Source of the DNA: Solimonas fluminis
Lineage (GTDB): Bacteria; Pseudomonadota; Gammaproteobacteria; Nevskiales; Nevskiaceae
Assembly (NCBI RefSeq): GCF_002930645.1
Contig: NZ_PSNW01000001.1
Coordinates: 364,600 to 428,599, forward strand
DNA length: 64,000 nucleotides
Reading direction: 5' to 3'
The notes beneath the pieces are model-generated. The model worked only from the letters and a program-made list of their open reading frames with translations, did not search any database and was not told the origin of the DNA. Positions within the stretch are counted from its first letter, which is position 1. Every line of letters starts with the position of its first letter. Below are positions 44,102 to 52,160 of this stretch, piece after piece. The position numbers and the translations under genes are program-made.

Positions 44102-45298
44102 ATGTCGGCGACCCCGTCCGCGCGCGGCCTGCGCCCTGCCGTACCCGCCCTGCTGCTGTTGCTGCCGGCCCTGCTGGCGGGCTGCGGAGGCGGTGGCGGC
44201 GGCGATGACGATCCCGACCTGATCGAGGCCTTCGGGCTCTATGGCCAGGCCGACTACGAGGGCAGCGCCCCCAACCGCGGCGCCACCACGGCCAGCAACA
44301 CCCTGGCCCAGCCGCTGGGCAACGTCGCCAGCGACGGCACCCGCCTGTTCATCGCCGACACGGCCAACAACCGCATCCTCGGGTTTGCCGCCGTGCCCAC
44401 CACGCCGGCCACGGCCGCCAGCTTCGTCCTGGGCCAGTCCAGCGCCACTGCCAACACGCCGGCCACGGCGCGCGACCGCCTGGCCCTGCCCGGCGCCGTC
44501 TTCACCGGCGAGGGCAAGCTGGTGGTGGCCGACTCCGGCAACAACCGCGTGCTGATCTGGAACACGATCCCCGATTCCGCCGGCGACCTGCCCGACGTGG
44601 TCGTGGGCCAGACGGATTTCGTCTCCTCCACCTCCGGCACCAGCGCCACGAACCTGGCCTTCCCGACCGCGGCCGTGATCGCCAACGGACGGCTGGTGGT
44701 GGCGGACCAGAACAACAACCGCGTGCTGGTCTGGAACAGCGTACCCACCGCCAACGGCGCCGCCGCGGACCTGGTGCTGGGCCAGCCGGGCTTCACCACG
44801 CGCGAGGCCGACGACGAAGCCGACGAGATGAACAAGCCCGCCGGCCTCTGGAGCGACGGCTTCCGCCTGCTGGTGACGGACTCGGGCAACAACCGGGTGC
44901 TGTACTGGGCGCTGTTCCCGCAGCAGTCCAGCGCCGACGCCGACTACGTCATGGGCCAGAGCGGCTTCAGCCGCTCCTCGGCGGGCAGCTCGGCTTCGAC
45001 GCTGCGCGCTCCCTTCGGCGTCGGCTCCGACGGCACCCGCATCTACGTGGCGGACTCCGGCAACAACCGCGTGCTGCGCTACAACGCCTTCCCGCTGGAA
45101 AACGGGCTGGCCGCGAGCGAGGTCTACGGCCAGGAGAGCTTCACCTCGGTGACGGCCAACGACGCGGACCAGGACGGCGACAGCGACGACACGCCGGCCA
45201 GCACCACGCTGAGCGGCGCATCCGGCGCCTTCATCTACGGTGGCGTGCTCTACGTCAGCGACCGCAACAACAACCGCATCCTGTTCTTCCCGCAGTGA
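44102..45298 (+). CDS. NHL-repeat lipoprotein
   Basis: A 398-residue exported lipoprotein: signal peptide with lipobox LLAGC, a Gly/Asp tract (GGGGGGDDD), then a beta-propeller built from NHL-type repeats. Recurrent units read GTRLFIADTANNRILGF, GKLVVADSGNNRVLIW, GRLVVADQNNNRVLVW, FRLLVTDSGNNRVLYW, TRIYVADSGNNRVLRY and LYVSDRNNNRILFF, about six blades. Such propellers usually bind partners or sugars and are sometimes lyase-like; no active site is evident. The stop overlaps the next gene's GTG start. Confidence 0.9.
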   Translation: MSATPSARGLRPAVPALLLLLPALLAGCGGGGGGDDDPDLIEAFGLYGQADYEGSAPNRGATTASNTLAQPLGNVASDGTRLFIADTANNRILGFAAVPTTPATAASFVLGQSSATANTPATARDRLALPGAVFTGEGKLVVADSGNNRVLIWNTIPDSAGDLPDVVVGQTDFVSSTSGTSATNLAFPTAAVIANGRLVVADQNNNRVLVWNSVPTANGAAADLVLGQPGFTTREADDEADEMNKPAGLWSDGFRLLVTDSGNNRVLYWALFPQQSSADADYVMGQSGFSRSSAGSSASTLRAPFGVGSDGTRIYVADSGNNRVLRYNAFPLENGLAASEVYGQESFTSVTANDADQDGDSDDTPASTTLSGASGAFIYGGVLYVSDRNNNRILFFPQ

Positions 45299-46563
45299 AG
45301 CGTTCCGCAATGAGGACGGCGGCGGCTCCGGCCGCCGCCGCGCTCCTGGCGCTGGCAGCCTGCTCCGGCGGCGTCGGTGACGGCCGGCGCCCGGTGAAGA
45401 TCCAGGTGACGTCTGTCTACGGCGGCGATTCGCTGGACAGCTACGAGTGCGCGGCCGTGCAGCTGACGGCCGTGGCGACCTTCAGCGGCGAGGGCGAGGA
45501 CACGTTCGAGGCGGTGTCGGAACGCAGCACCTGGACCAGCAACGACACCGGCGTGGCGATCGTCAGCAACGGCGACATCCCGATCCCGGGCGCCACCGGG
45601 CTGTACTACGCCCAGGGCACCGTGATCGTGCTGCGGCCCGGCTCGGCGACCATCACCGCGGACTATGCCGGCCTGCGCGCGCAGTACGGCATCAGCGCCA
45701 CCTCCATCGGCGACCTGAGCATCACGCCCGCTCTCACGCGCATGGCGCCGGAGACCAGCCAGAAATTCAAGCTGGAGACGACGACCGCGGAAAGCAGCGT
45801 GGCGCTGGACCTGACCAGCGTGGCGGCCTGGAGCGTGGTCACGGCCGGAGCCCCGGTCGGCATCAGCGGCTCGACGCTGCAGGCCCTGACCGGTCCGGTG
45901 GACACCCCCTTCGTCCTGGAGGCCTCGCTGCCGCTCTGCGGCCGCGCGATACGCCGGGAACTGCAGCTGGGGCCGCTGCGCGAGCTGCAGCTCTCCTACG
46001 AGCAGGCCCCGGGTGTCGTGCTGCCCCTGGGGTACAGCGAGTACGTCGGCATCCTCGGGCTGTTCGAGGATGCCTCGGCACCGCCGCAGGAACTGGCTGC
46101 CCAGGTGACCGGCGAACTGCTGGAGGGTGACGAAGCCGGCTACAGCGAGTCGGCCGATACGGCGGGCCGCCTGATCAAGCCGCTGCAGGCGGATGAGCCT
46201 CTGCGGTTCCGCTACACCCTGGAATCCGCCGGGCTGTCCGTGGACACGCGGCCGATCGAGGCCCGCGACCTCGACCTGATGGCCCTGCGCCTGTCGACCG
46301 ACGACGCGGAGCTGGAGCTGCGGGACAGCCTGCAGGCCCAGGCCCATGGCCTGTTCAGCGACGGCATCGAGCGGCCGATCCGGCACGACCTGAGCTGGAG
46401 CAGCCGCGATACCAGCGTCGCCACCGTGGGCGCGGGCATCGAGGGCGGCAAGATCACGGCCACGAGCCTGGAAGGCGACACCGTGATCGACGCAGCGGCC
46501 AACGACCTCAGCGGACTCGACGCCGAGATCGCGGTACATACCTATCGCAAGAGGCCGGAATGA
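45295..46563 (+). CDS. Lipoprotein with Ig-like (BIG2-type) domains
   Basis: A 422-residue predicted lipoprotein (lipobox LAAC; mature CSGGVGDGRRPVKIQV). Beta-rich segments such as STWTSNDTGVAIVSNGDI followed by GTVIVLRPGSATITADYAGL, and near the C-terminus LSWSSRDTSVATVGAGIEGG with GDTVIDAAANDLSGLDAEI, are typical bacterial Ig-like group 2 patterns, so at least two such domains. The GTG start at 45295 overlaps the upstream stop; ATG 45310 is an alternative. It is translationally coupled to the NHL-repeat lipoprotein, suggesting one surface complex. Function unknown. Confidence 0.85.
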   Translation: MKRSAMRTAAAPAAAALLALAACSGGVGDGRRPVKIQVTSVYGGDSLDSYECAAVQLTAVATFSGEGEDTFEAVSERSTWTSNDTGVAIVSNGDIPIPGATGLYYAQGTVIVLRPGSATITADYAGLRAQYGISATSIGDLSITPALTRMAPETSQKFKLETTTAESSVALDLTSVAAWSVVTAGAPVGISGSTLQALTGPVDTPFVLEASLPLCGRAIRRELQLGPLRELQLSYEQAPGVVLPLGYSEYVGILGLFEDASAPPQELAAQVTGELLEGDEAGYSESADTAGRLIKPLQADEPLRFRYTLESAGLSVDTRPIEARDLDLMALRLSTDDAELELRDSLQAQAHGLFSDGIERPIRHDLSWSSRDTSVATVGAGIEGGKITATSLEGDTVIDAAANDLSGLDAEIAVHTYRKRPE

Positions 46564-46591
46564 AACAAGGGCGGCCATGGCCGCCCTTGTT
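46564..46591. terminator. 28-base perfect palindrome, bidirectional terminator
   Basis: A perfect inverted repeat centred on CCATGG with arms AACAAGGGCGGCCA and TGGCCGCCCTTGTT, located exactly between two convergent genes (stop at 46563, stop at 46610). Position and symmetry fit a shared terminator, though the T-runs are short. Confidence 0.75.
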
Positions 46592-46609
46592 CATTCCGGC
46601 ACCGTCCGC

Positions 46610-48025
46610 TCAGGAGGCGGAGCGCTTCCTCTTCGTGCCGCCGGCCTGCGGCGGCATCGCGGCTGCCAGGGCTTCCTCCATCTCGTTCAGCGCGTCGCCG
46701 GTGTAGACCGCCAGCTTCTGCAGGCTGGGGATCGAGTCGCGGCAGCCGGTGAAGCCGACCGCGACGCGGTCGCAGTAACCGACCAGGGTGATGTTCAGGG
46801 CGTAGCCGTCGAACAGGATCGACATCGGGTACATCGCCTCCAGCTGCGCGCCGCGAAGGTACAGCGGCACCTTGGAGGCGACGACGTTGGAGACGGTGAC
46901 GTTGAAGAACGGCGGCACCTTGGACAGGACGCCCGCCATCTGGCCCAGCAGCAGCGGCGACAAGCCCATCATCGTGAACTGCTCCAGGGCCGTCGGCGAC
47001 AGGCCCAGCAGCTGCTGCTTGGTGACGCTGGTGACCCGATGGATGCGCTGCAGGCGCTTGAGCGGGTCGGTCTGGTCGGTGCCGAAGGGGCAGACGAAGC
47101 CGGCCACGGCATTGCCGCCGCCCTTGCCTTCCGGCCGCGGCAGGGCCACCGGGACGGAGGCCAGCAGGGACTTTTCCGGCAGGGCCCCGTTTTCCAGCAG
47201 GTAGCGGCGGATGGCGCCGCCGCAGATCGCCAGGGACACGTCGTTGACGGTGGTGCCGGTGGCGCTGCTGATGGCCTTGATGCGCTTGAGGTCCAGCAAC
47301 TGGGTGCCGAGGCGGCGCTGCTGGCTGATCGCCTGGTTGAGCAGGCTGCGCGGCGTGGTCAGCGCGGCGCGGGTCCCGCCCTCCAGGCCGGGGGCGCTCA
47401 TCTCCCGCAGCACCTTGATCAGCTCCGGCAGGGTGCGGATCTGGTGGCCGGCGACCTTGAAGGGCTTGGCCAGCCGTGTCTTCCAGGACCTGGGACGCGC
47501 CGGCTCGGCCGCCGCCTGTGCCATGGGCCGGCCGGGACCGCTCATGTCGGTCGGGTCCTCGCTGAGCCAGCTGCGCACCATCTTCATGCCGCCCATGCCG
47601 TCGATGGCGCAGTGGTGGGCCTTGAAGTAGATCGCGAAGCGGCGGTTCTCCAGTCCCTCGATCAGGTGGGCCTCCCACAGCGGACGGCTCAGGTCCAGGG
47701 GATGGGAATGCAGGCGGGCCACCAGCACGCCCAGCTCGCGCTCGCCGCCCGGGTACGGCAGGGCCGAGTGGCGGATGTGGTAATCGATGTCGATGTCGGC
47801 CTTGACCCAAGCCGGGGCCAGCTTCGACATCCGGCCACGGGCCAGCTTGCAGTCGAAGGGGTGTGGCATGAAGGGCACGGTGCGCATGTGCTGCAGCAGG
47901 TCCCGCAGGAAGTCCGGGGAGGCGTTGTCCGGTAGCCTGAAGGTCAGCAGGCCCCCCACGTGCATCGGGGTGCGCTTGGATTCCATGCGCAGGAAAGATG
48001 CGTCGACCGGACTCAGGTACTGCAT
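46610..48025 (-). CDS. Wax ester synthase/diacylglycerol acyltransferase
   Basis: Bifunctional WS/DGAT that esterifies fatty alcohols or diacylglycerol with acyl-CoA to store wax esters or triacylglycerol at the inner membrane. The 471-residue protein shows LSPVDASFLRMES, HSHPLDLSRPLWEAHLIEGL (PLWE), the catalytic FKAHHCAIDGMGGM (HHxxxDG), TVNDVSLAICGGAIRRYL, and FFNVTVSNVVASKVPLYLRGAQLEAMYPMSIL. A Lys/Arg-rich tail ends the protein. It suggests neutral lipid storage, in line with the lipid-degrading genes around. It is divergent from the DUF1302 gene. Confidence 0.96.
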   Translation of the reverse strand: MQYLSPVDASFLRMESKRTPMHVGGLLTFRLPDNASPDFLRDLLQHMRTVPFMPHPFDCKLARGRMSKLAPAWVKADIDIDYHIRHSALPYPGGERELGVLVARLHSHPLDLSRPLWEAHLIEGLENRRFAIYFKAHHCAIDGMGGMKMVRSWLSEDPTDMSGPGRPMAQAAAEPARPRSWKTRLAKPFKVAGHQIRTLPELIKVLREMSAPGLEGGTRAALTTPRSLLNQAISQQRRLGTQLLDLKRIKAISSATGTTVNDVSLAICGGAIRRYLLENGALPEKSLLASVPVALPRPEGKGGGNAVAGFVCPFGTDQTDPLKRLQRIHRVTSVTKQQLLGLSPTALEQFTMMGLSPLLLGQMAGVLSKVPPFFNVTVSNVVASKVPLYLRGAQLEAMYPMSILFDGYALNITLVGYCDRVAVGFTGCRDSIPSLQKLAVYTGDALNEMEEALAAAMPPQAGGTKRKRSAS

Positions 48026-48220
48026 GCGGGCTCTCCCCCGGATTGTCGTTATCGTGTGCCGCTGAGGCGACGTTCAAGATGCACGATTTCCGGGCGCCCC
48101 GCCATACCCGCCTTGCGGGAGACACCCCTAATCTTTTCGGGTGAGGCTAGGCTCAGTCCGGGCCTCTACGGTAGCGTCTGCATTATTCCTAAATAAAAAG
48201 TGTGCTGAGGGGAGAATCTG

Positions 48221-50158
48221 ATGGCGAAGCAGGGGTTGGAGGGCGTTCGTACGCGCTGGACCTATGGTCCGAAGCTGCTGGCGGTGTTCCTGGGTGGTGC
48301 TGTGGTCCCGGCCTGGGCCGGTTCCTTCGACTTCCTCGGGCTCGAGGGCCAGTACCAGGTGCAGGCGGCCTACTCCGCCGCGATGCGCCTCCACGACCCG
48401 GACGACCGCATCATGAACACCGCCCCGGCATCCTCGATCCCCCTGCCGGACTACCTGAAGCTGCCGGAGTCGAACAACTACGACGACGGCGACCGCAACT
48501 TCAAGAAGCACTCGCTGGTGAACAATCGCCTGTCGCTGCTCGGCGAGATCCAGCTGAACTATGGCGACTACGGCCTGCTGGTGCGCGGCGACGCCTTCTA
48601 CGACGACGTCTACCACCGCAGCAACGACAACGACTCGCCGCCGCCGGACCAGCCGGGCGCGACGATCAACAAGACCGAGCTGCCCACCAACCGTTTCAGC
48701 GACGCCGCCGAGTACTACGACGGCCAGCGCGCGCGCCTGCTGGACGCCTACGTCTACGGAAGCTGGTACCTGACCGACGAAGCCGCGCTGAACCTGCGCG
48801 TGGGCCGCCACATCGCCGCCTGGGGCGAAAGCCTGTTCTTCGCCGGCATCGCGCTGGCCCAGTCCCCGGCGGACGCCACCAAGGCCACCGTGCCGGGCGC
48901 GGACGTCAAGAGCATCCTGCTGCCGGTCAACCAGGTGTCGATGCAGCTGGCGCTGAACGACAAGCTGACGATCCTCGGCCAGTACAAGCTGGAGTACAAG
49001 CCGACCGAGCTGAACCCGGTGGGCGAGTTCTTCTCGGTGGCCGACGTGGTCGGCCCGGGCGCCGAGTTCATCTACGGCATCGACAACCCGCTGTACCTGT
49101 CGCAGCTCAACGACGTCAACCTGCTGTCCGACGACGTGCCCGAGGCGATCGACCTGATCAACCGCCTGCTGCTGCCCAACGTCACGGCCCTGACGCCCAT
49201 CTACGGCGCCCTGGGCGGCATCCTGGCTCGCCTGGATCCCAACATCACCGATGTGTTCATCCCGGACCTCGAAGCGCTCCAGCCGGCCGGCACCCCGCGC
49301 TACATCAACGTGCAGCGCGGGCCGGACGTCCGGCCGAGCGACCATGGCCAGTACGGCGTGGGCATCAAGTACCAGGTCACGCCGAACACCAACCTGGGCC
49401 TCTATCACCTGCGCTACCACAACACCACCCCGGCGCCGGTGCAGAACTACGGCTATGCCCTGCTGCTGCCCTCGCCGGTTCCGGGCGGCCCCGACATCAC
49501 CACCGAGCAGCTGGGCCTGCAGGTGCCGGTGACCTACAACGTGCACTACTTCGACGGCATCCACATGTCGGCGATGAGCTTCTCCACCGCCCTGTTCGGC
49601 GCCAACGTCGGCGGCGAGCTGATCTACCGTGACGGCGTGGACGTGCTGGTGGACGTGGACGGTGGCCTGCTGGGTCCGGTGCCCACGCCGGTGCGCGCCA
49701 AGGTCGGCCAGGTCAACGTCAACGCCCTGTACGTGATCGGTCCCCAGTACTTCTGGGATGCCCTCACGGTGGTCTCGGACTTCGGCTACAACTGGGTCAT
49801 CGACCGCGACGAGGGCTGCGGCCCGACCAGCTGCTCCGACAAGCTGACCTACAGCAAGGAAGCGGCGGCCTACTCCTTCCTGTTCATCTTCGACCGCAAG
49901 AACATCTTCAACGGCTGGGATCTGCAGGTGCCCGTCACCCACTCCAAGACGGTGCTGGGGCAGTCCTCGCTGCTGTCCGGCTTCGGCTCGCAGATGGGCG
50001 AGGACGACTGGCGCGCCAGCATCGGCTTCAACTTCACCTACCTGCAGAAGATCACGCTGGGCGTGAGCTACAGCGGCTACTACGGCACGCCGCACTTCAA
50101 GACCAACCCCTATGCCGACCGCGACAACGTCGGCTTCACCGCAAAGTACAACTTCTAA
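48221..50158 (+). CDS. DUF1302 family outer-membrane protein
   Basis: Predicted outer-membrane beta-barrel protein of 645 residues, a family usually found with DUF1329 in degraders of hydrophobic compounds and thought to act in their uptake or export. It has a signal peptide (LLAVFLGGAVVPAWAG) and the family blocks NFKKHSLVNNRLSLLGEIQLNYG, DAYVYGSWYL, LRVGRHIAAWGESLFFAGIA and LGQYKLEYKPTELNPVGEFF. Alternating hydrophobic strands run to a C-terminal aromatic residue (GFTAKYNF), as in outer-membrane barrels. A GGGGAGA ribosome site precedes the ATG. Its likely DUF1329 partner is at 52161-53534. The flavin reductase gene follows after nine bases. Confidence 0.92.
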   Translation: MAKQGLEGVRTRWTYGPKLLAVFLGGAVVPAWAGSFDFLGLEGQYQVQAAYSAAMRLHDPDDRIMNTAPASSIPLPDYLKLPESNNYDDGDRNFKKHSLVNNRLSLLGEIQLNYGDYGLLVRGDAFYDDVYHRSNDNDSPPPDQPGATINKTELPTNRFSDAAEYYDGQRARLLDAYVYGSWYLTDEAALNLRVGRHIAAWGESLFFAGIALAQSPADATKATVPGADVKSILLPVNQVSMQLALNDKLTILGQYKLEYKPTELNPVGEFFSVADVVGPGAEFIYGIDNPLYLSQLNDVNLLSDDVPEAIDLINRLLLPNVTALTPIYGALGGILARLDPNITDVFIPDLEALQPAGTPRYINVQRGPDVRPSDHGQYGVGIKYQVTPNTNLGLYHLRYHNTTPAPVQNYGYALLLPSPVPGGPDITTEQLGLQVPVTYNVHYFDGIHMSAMSFSTALFGANVGGELIYRDGVDVLVDVDGGLLGPVPTPVRAKVGQVNVNALYVIGPQYFWDALTVVSDFGYNWVIDRDEGCGPTSCSDKLTYSKEAAAYSFLFIFDRKNIFNGWDLQVPVTHSKTVLGQSSLLSGFGSQMGEDDWRASIGFNFTYLQKITLGVSYSGYYGTPHFKTNPYADRDNVGFTAKYNF

Positions 50159-50167
50159 CGAGTACGG

Positions 50168-51175
50168 ATGACCCAGCCAGCCCCCCTGGATCCGCAGGAG
50201 TTCCGCAAGGCCCTCGGCACCTTCGCCACCGGCGTCACCATCATCACCACCCGCGCGCCGGACGGCTCGCAGGTGGGGCTGACGGCGAACAGCTTCAACT
50301 CGGTTTCTCTGAATCCGCCGCTGGTGCTGTGGAGCCTGGCGAACAACTCGCTGAGCCTGGAGGCTTTCCAGAAGGCCGAGAACTGGGCGGTGCATGTGCT
50401 GGCCGCAGACCAGGAGCCGCTGTCGACCCGCTTCGCCAAGCGGGGCATCGACAAGTTCGCGGGCATCGACATCGAGCAGGGCCTGGGCGAGGTTCCGCTG
50501 CTGCGCGGCTGCAACGCGCGATTCCAGTGCCGCACGGCTTTCCAGTACGAGGGCGGCGACCACGTCATCTTCGTCGGCGAGGTGCTGGCCTTCGACCGCG
50601 CCGAGAACGCGCCGCTGGTGTTCCACAGCGGCCGCTACGCACATGCGGCCCACAAGGGCGGCAACCAGCCGCGCAATCCGGCGCTGGCGGGCAGCTTCAA
50701 CGAGGACTTCCTCGGCTACCTGCTGGGCCGCAGCCACTTCCAGTTCTTCAGCCAGATCCGCAAGGCCCTGGCCGAGGAGAACCTGAGCGACGAGGAGTTC
50801 TACCTGCTCTCGACGCTGACGCTGAAGCGCATCATGAGCGCCGACGAACTCGACAATGGCATGTCCAGCGTGCTGGGGGAGCACAGCGACGCCGCCGCCG
50901 GCGCACTGATCCGCCGTGGCCTGGCGCGCTCGGTCGGCGGCACCACGGACGCGGAGGGCCCTGCCTTCCAGCTCACCAACGAGGGCAGCGCCCTGGCCCT
51001 GCGCCTGATCTCCGCCGCCAAGGCGGTGGAGTCTCAGCTGCTGGAGCGCCTGGCTCCGGGCGAGGCCGCCATGCTCAAGACCCTGCTGCACCGCCTGCTG
51101 GGAGCGATCGATCCCGGCTCGGGCCTGCTGTGGCAGACGCCGGACGCCAAGGCGGCGGTACCGACCGGCGCCTGA
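50168..51175 (+). CDS. Flavin reductase fused to a MarR-like domain
   Basis: Predicted NAD(P)H:flavin reductase supplying reduced flavin to a monooxygenase. Residues 1 to about 165 are a flavin-reductase-like split barrel (FRKALGTFATGVTIIT, VGLTANSFNSVSLNPPLVLWSL, CRTAFQYEGGDHVIFVGEVLAF, PLVFHSGRYAH). Residues about 200-320 resemble a MarR winged helix (LSDEEFYLLSTLTL, SVLGEHSDAAAGALIRRGL, FQLTNEGSALA). The same layout occurs in the reductase C1 of p-hydroxyphenylacetate 3-hydroxylase, where the MarR-like part lets the aromatic substrate control the reductase. Length is 335 residues. No oxygenase component is encoded next to it; it follows DUF1302 and ends at a terminator. Confidence 0.9.
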   Translation: MTQPAPLDPQEFRKALGTFATGVTIITTRAPDGSQVGLTANSFNSVSLNPPLVLWSLANNSLSLEAFQKAENWAVHVLAADQEPLSTRFAKRGIDKFAGIDIEQGLGEVPLLRGCNARFQCRTAFQYEGGDHVIFVGEVLAFDRAENAPLVFHSGRYAHAAHKGGNQPRNPALAGSFNEDFLGYLLGRSHFQFFSQIRKALAEENLSDEEFYLLSTLTLKRIMSADELDNGMSSVLGEHSDAAAGALIRRGLARSVGGTTDAEGPAFQLTNEGSALALRLISAAKAVESQLLERLAPGEAAMLKTLLHRLLGAIDPGSGLLWQTPDAKAAVPTGA

Positions 51176-51189
51176 CCGGGAGCGACCGG

Positions 51190-51224
51190 CAACAAAAAAG
51201 CCCGCATCGCGGGCTTTTTTGTTG
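51190..51224. terminator. Bidirectional intrinsic terminator
   Basis: CAACAAAAAAGCCCGC-atc-GCGGGCTTTTTTGTTG: GC stem flanked by A-run and T-run, between convergent flavin reductase and SDR genes. Works in both directions. Confidence 0.96.
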
Positions 51225-51235
51225 AAGCGGCCGGT

Positions 51236-52096
51236 CTACTTCGCGGCCGGGATCTTGAAGGTCATGCGCATGATGGATTCGAGCTGGCTGTCGGAGAACA
51301 GCCGGCGCATCACGCCCATGGGCTTGACGTCCTTGCCCAGCAGTTCCATGGGCTTCCACTTCTTCTTGGCCAGGATCTCCAGCGTACCCTGCAGGGCCTG
51401 CTCGGGGCTGCTGCCGGTCTTCTCGAGCATGTCGGGCAGCACCTTGCACATCACGCTCTTGAGCGGCTCGTAGACCTTCTGGATCTCGGCCGGCTGCTCG
51501 CCCCAGGTCTTGAGGGTGTTGGCATGGGAGTTGGCGGACATCGCCGTGAGCACGCCGCCCGGGATGATGGAGGTGACCTGGATGCCCAGCGGCGCCAGCT
51601 CGTGGCGCAGCGTCAGCGTCATGCCGTGGATGGCGTGCTTGGTCATGTTGTACGCGCCGGCGCCGACCGGGTTGGCGATGATGGCCCCCGAGCTGTAGTT
51701 GGCGATGCGCGAGCCCGGCGCGTTCTTGCGCAGCAGGGGCAGGAAGGCCTGGATCACGCGCAGCTGGCCGAACATGTTGATGTTGAACAGGCGCTCCACC
51801 GCGGCCAGGTCGGCGCCCTCGACGACGCCGACGCCGACATTGGCGACGCCCGCCACGTTCATCAGCAGGTCCAGGCCCTGGCCGTCCAGTTCGCGGGTGA
51901 CGAACTCGGCGCTGGCGCGCACGGATTCGGTCTTGGAGACGTCCTGGTCGACGACGACGATGTTGCCCTCGGTCTTCAGGTCGGTGGGCGCGCCGGGGAG
52001 CACGCCGGCGAACACCTTCCAGCCCTGCCCGGCGAGCGCCTTGGTGAGCAGGTTGGCCTGGCCGACGTTGGCGCCGGTGATGAATGCGGTCTTCAT
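51236..52096 (-). CDS. Short-chain dehydrogenase/reductase
   Basis: NAD(P)-dependent oxidoreductase of 286 residues. The cofactor motif is atypical at its end (FITGANVGQAN instead of TGxxxGIG), followed by LLMNVAGVANVG (NAG-like), IANYSSGAIIANPVGAGAYNMTKHA (catalytic Ser, Tyr and Lys) and SIIPGGVLTAM. The C-terminal extension (about 80 residues, KKKWKPMELLG) is longer than in classical SDRs. Substrate unknown; a hydroxysteroid or hydroxyacyl compound would fit the neighbours. It converges with the flavin reductase gene. Confidence 0.93.
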   Translation of the reverse strand: MKTAFITGANVGQANLLTKALAGQGWKVFAGVLPGAPTDLKTEGNIVVVDQDVSKTESVRASAEFVTRELDGQGLDLLMNVAGVANVGVGVVEGADLAAVERLFNINMFGQLRVIQAFLPLLRKNAPGSRIANYSSGAIIANPVGAGAYNMTKHAIHGMTLTLRHELAPLGIQVTSIIPGGVLTAMSANSHANTLKTWGEQPAEIQKVYEPLKSVMCKVLPDMLEKTGSSPEQALQGTLEILAKKKWKPMELLGKDVKPMGVMRRLFSDSQLESIMRMTFKIPAAK

Positions 52097-52111
52097 GTTT
52101 TCGGTCCTTGG

Positions 52112-52141
52112 AAAAAAACAGGGCGGCTTTTCAGCCGCCCC
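52112..52141 (-). terminator. Terminator of the DUF1329 gene
   Basis: On the minus strand GGGGCGGCTGAAAAGCCGCC is followed by a CTG and seven T. It lies 20 bases after the DUF1329 stop and just before the SDR start, separating the two transcripts. Confidence 0.9.
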
Positions 52142-52160
52142 GGTTCGACGATGCGAGCCT

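Noticed and set aside
48128-51091. 987-codon open frame opposite DUF1302 and flavin reductase
   Set aside because: Antisense shadow of two well-supported genes; translation is VHQ-repeat-like low complexity typical of reverse-strand GC-rich frames.
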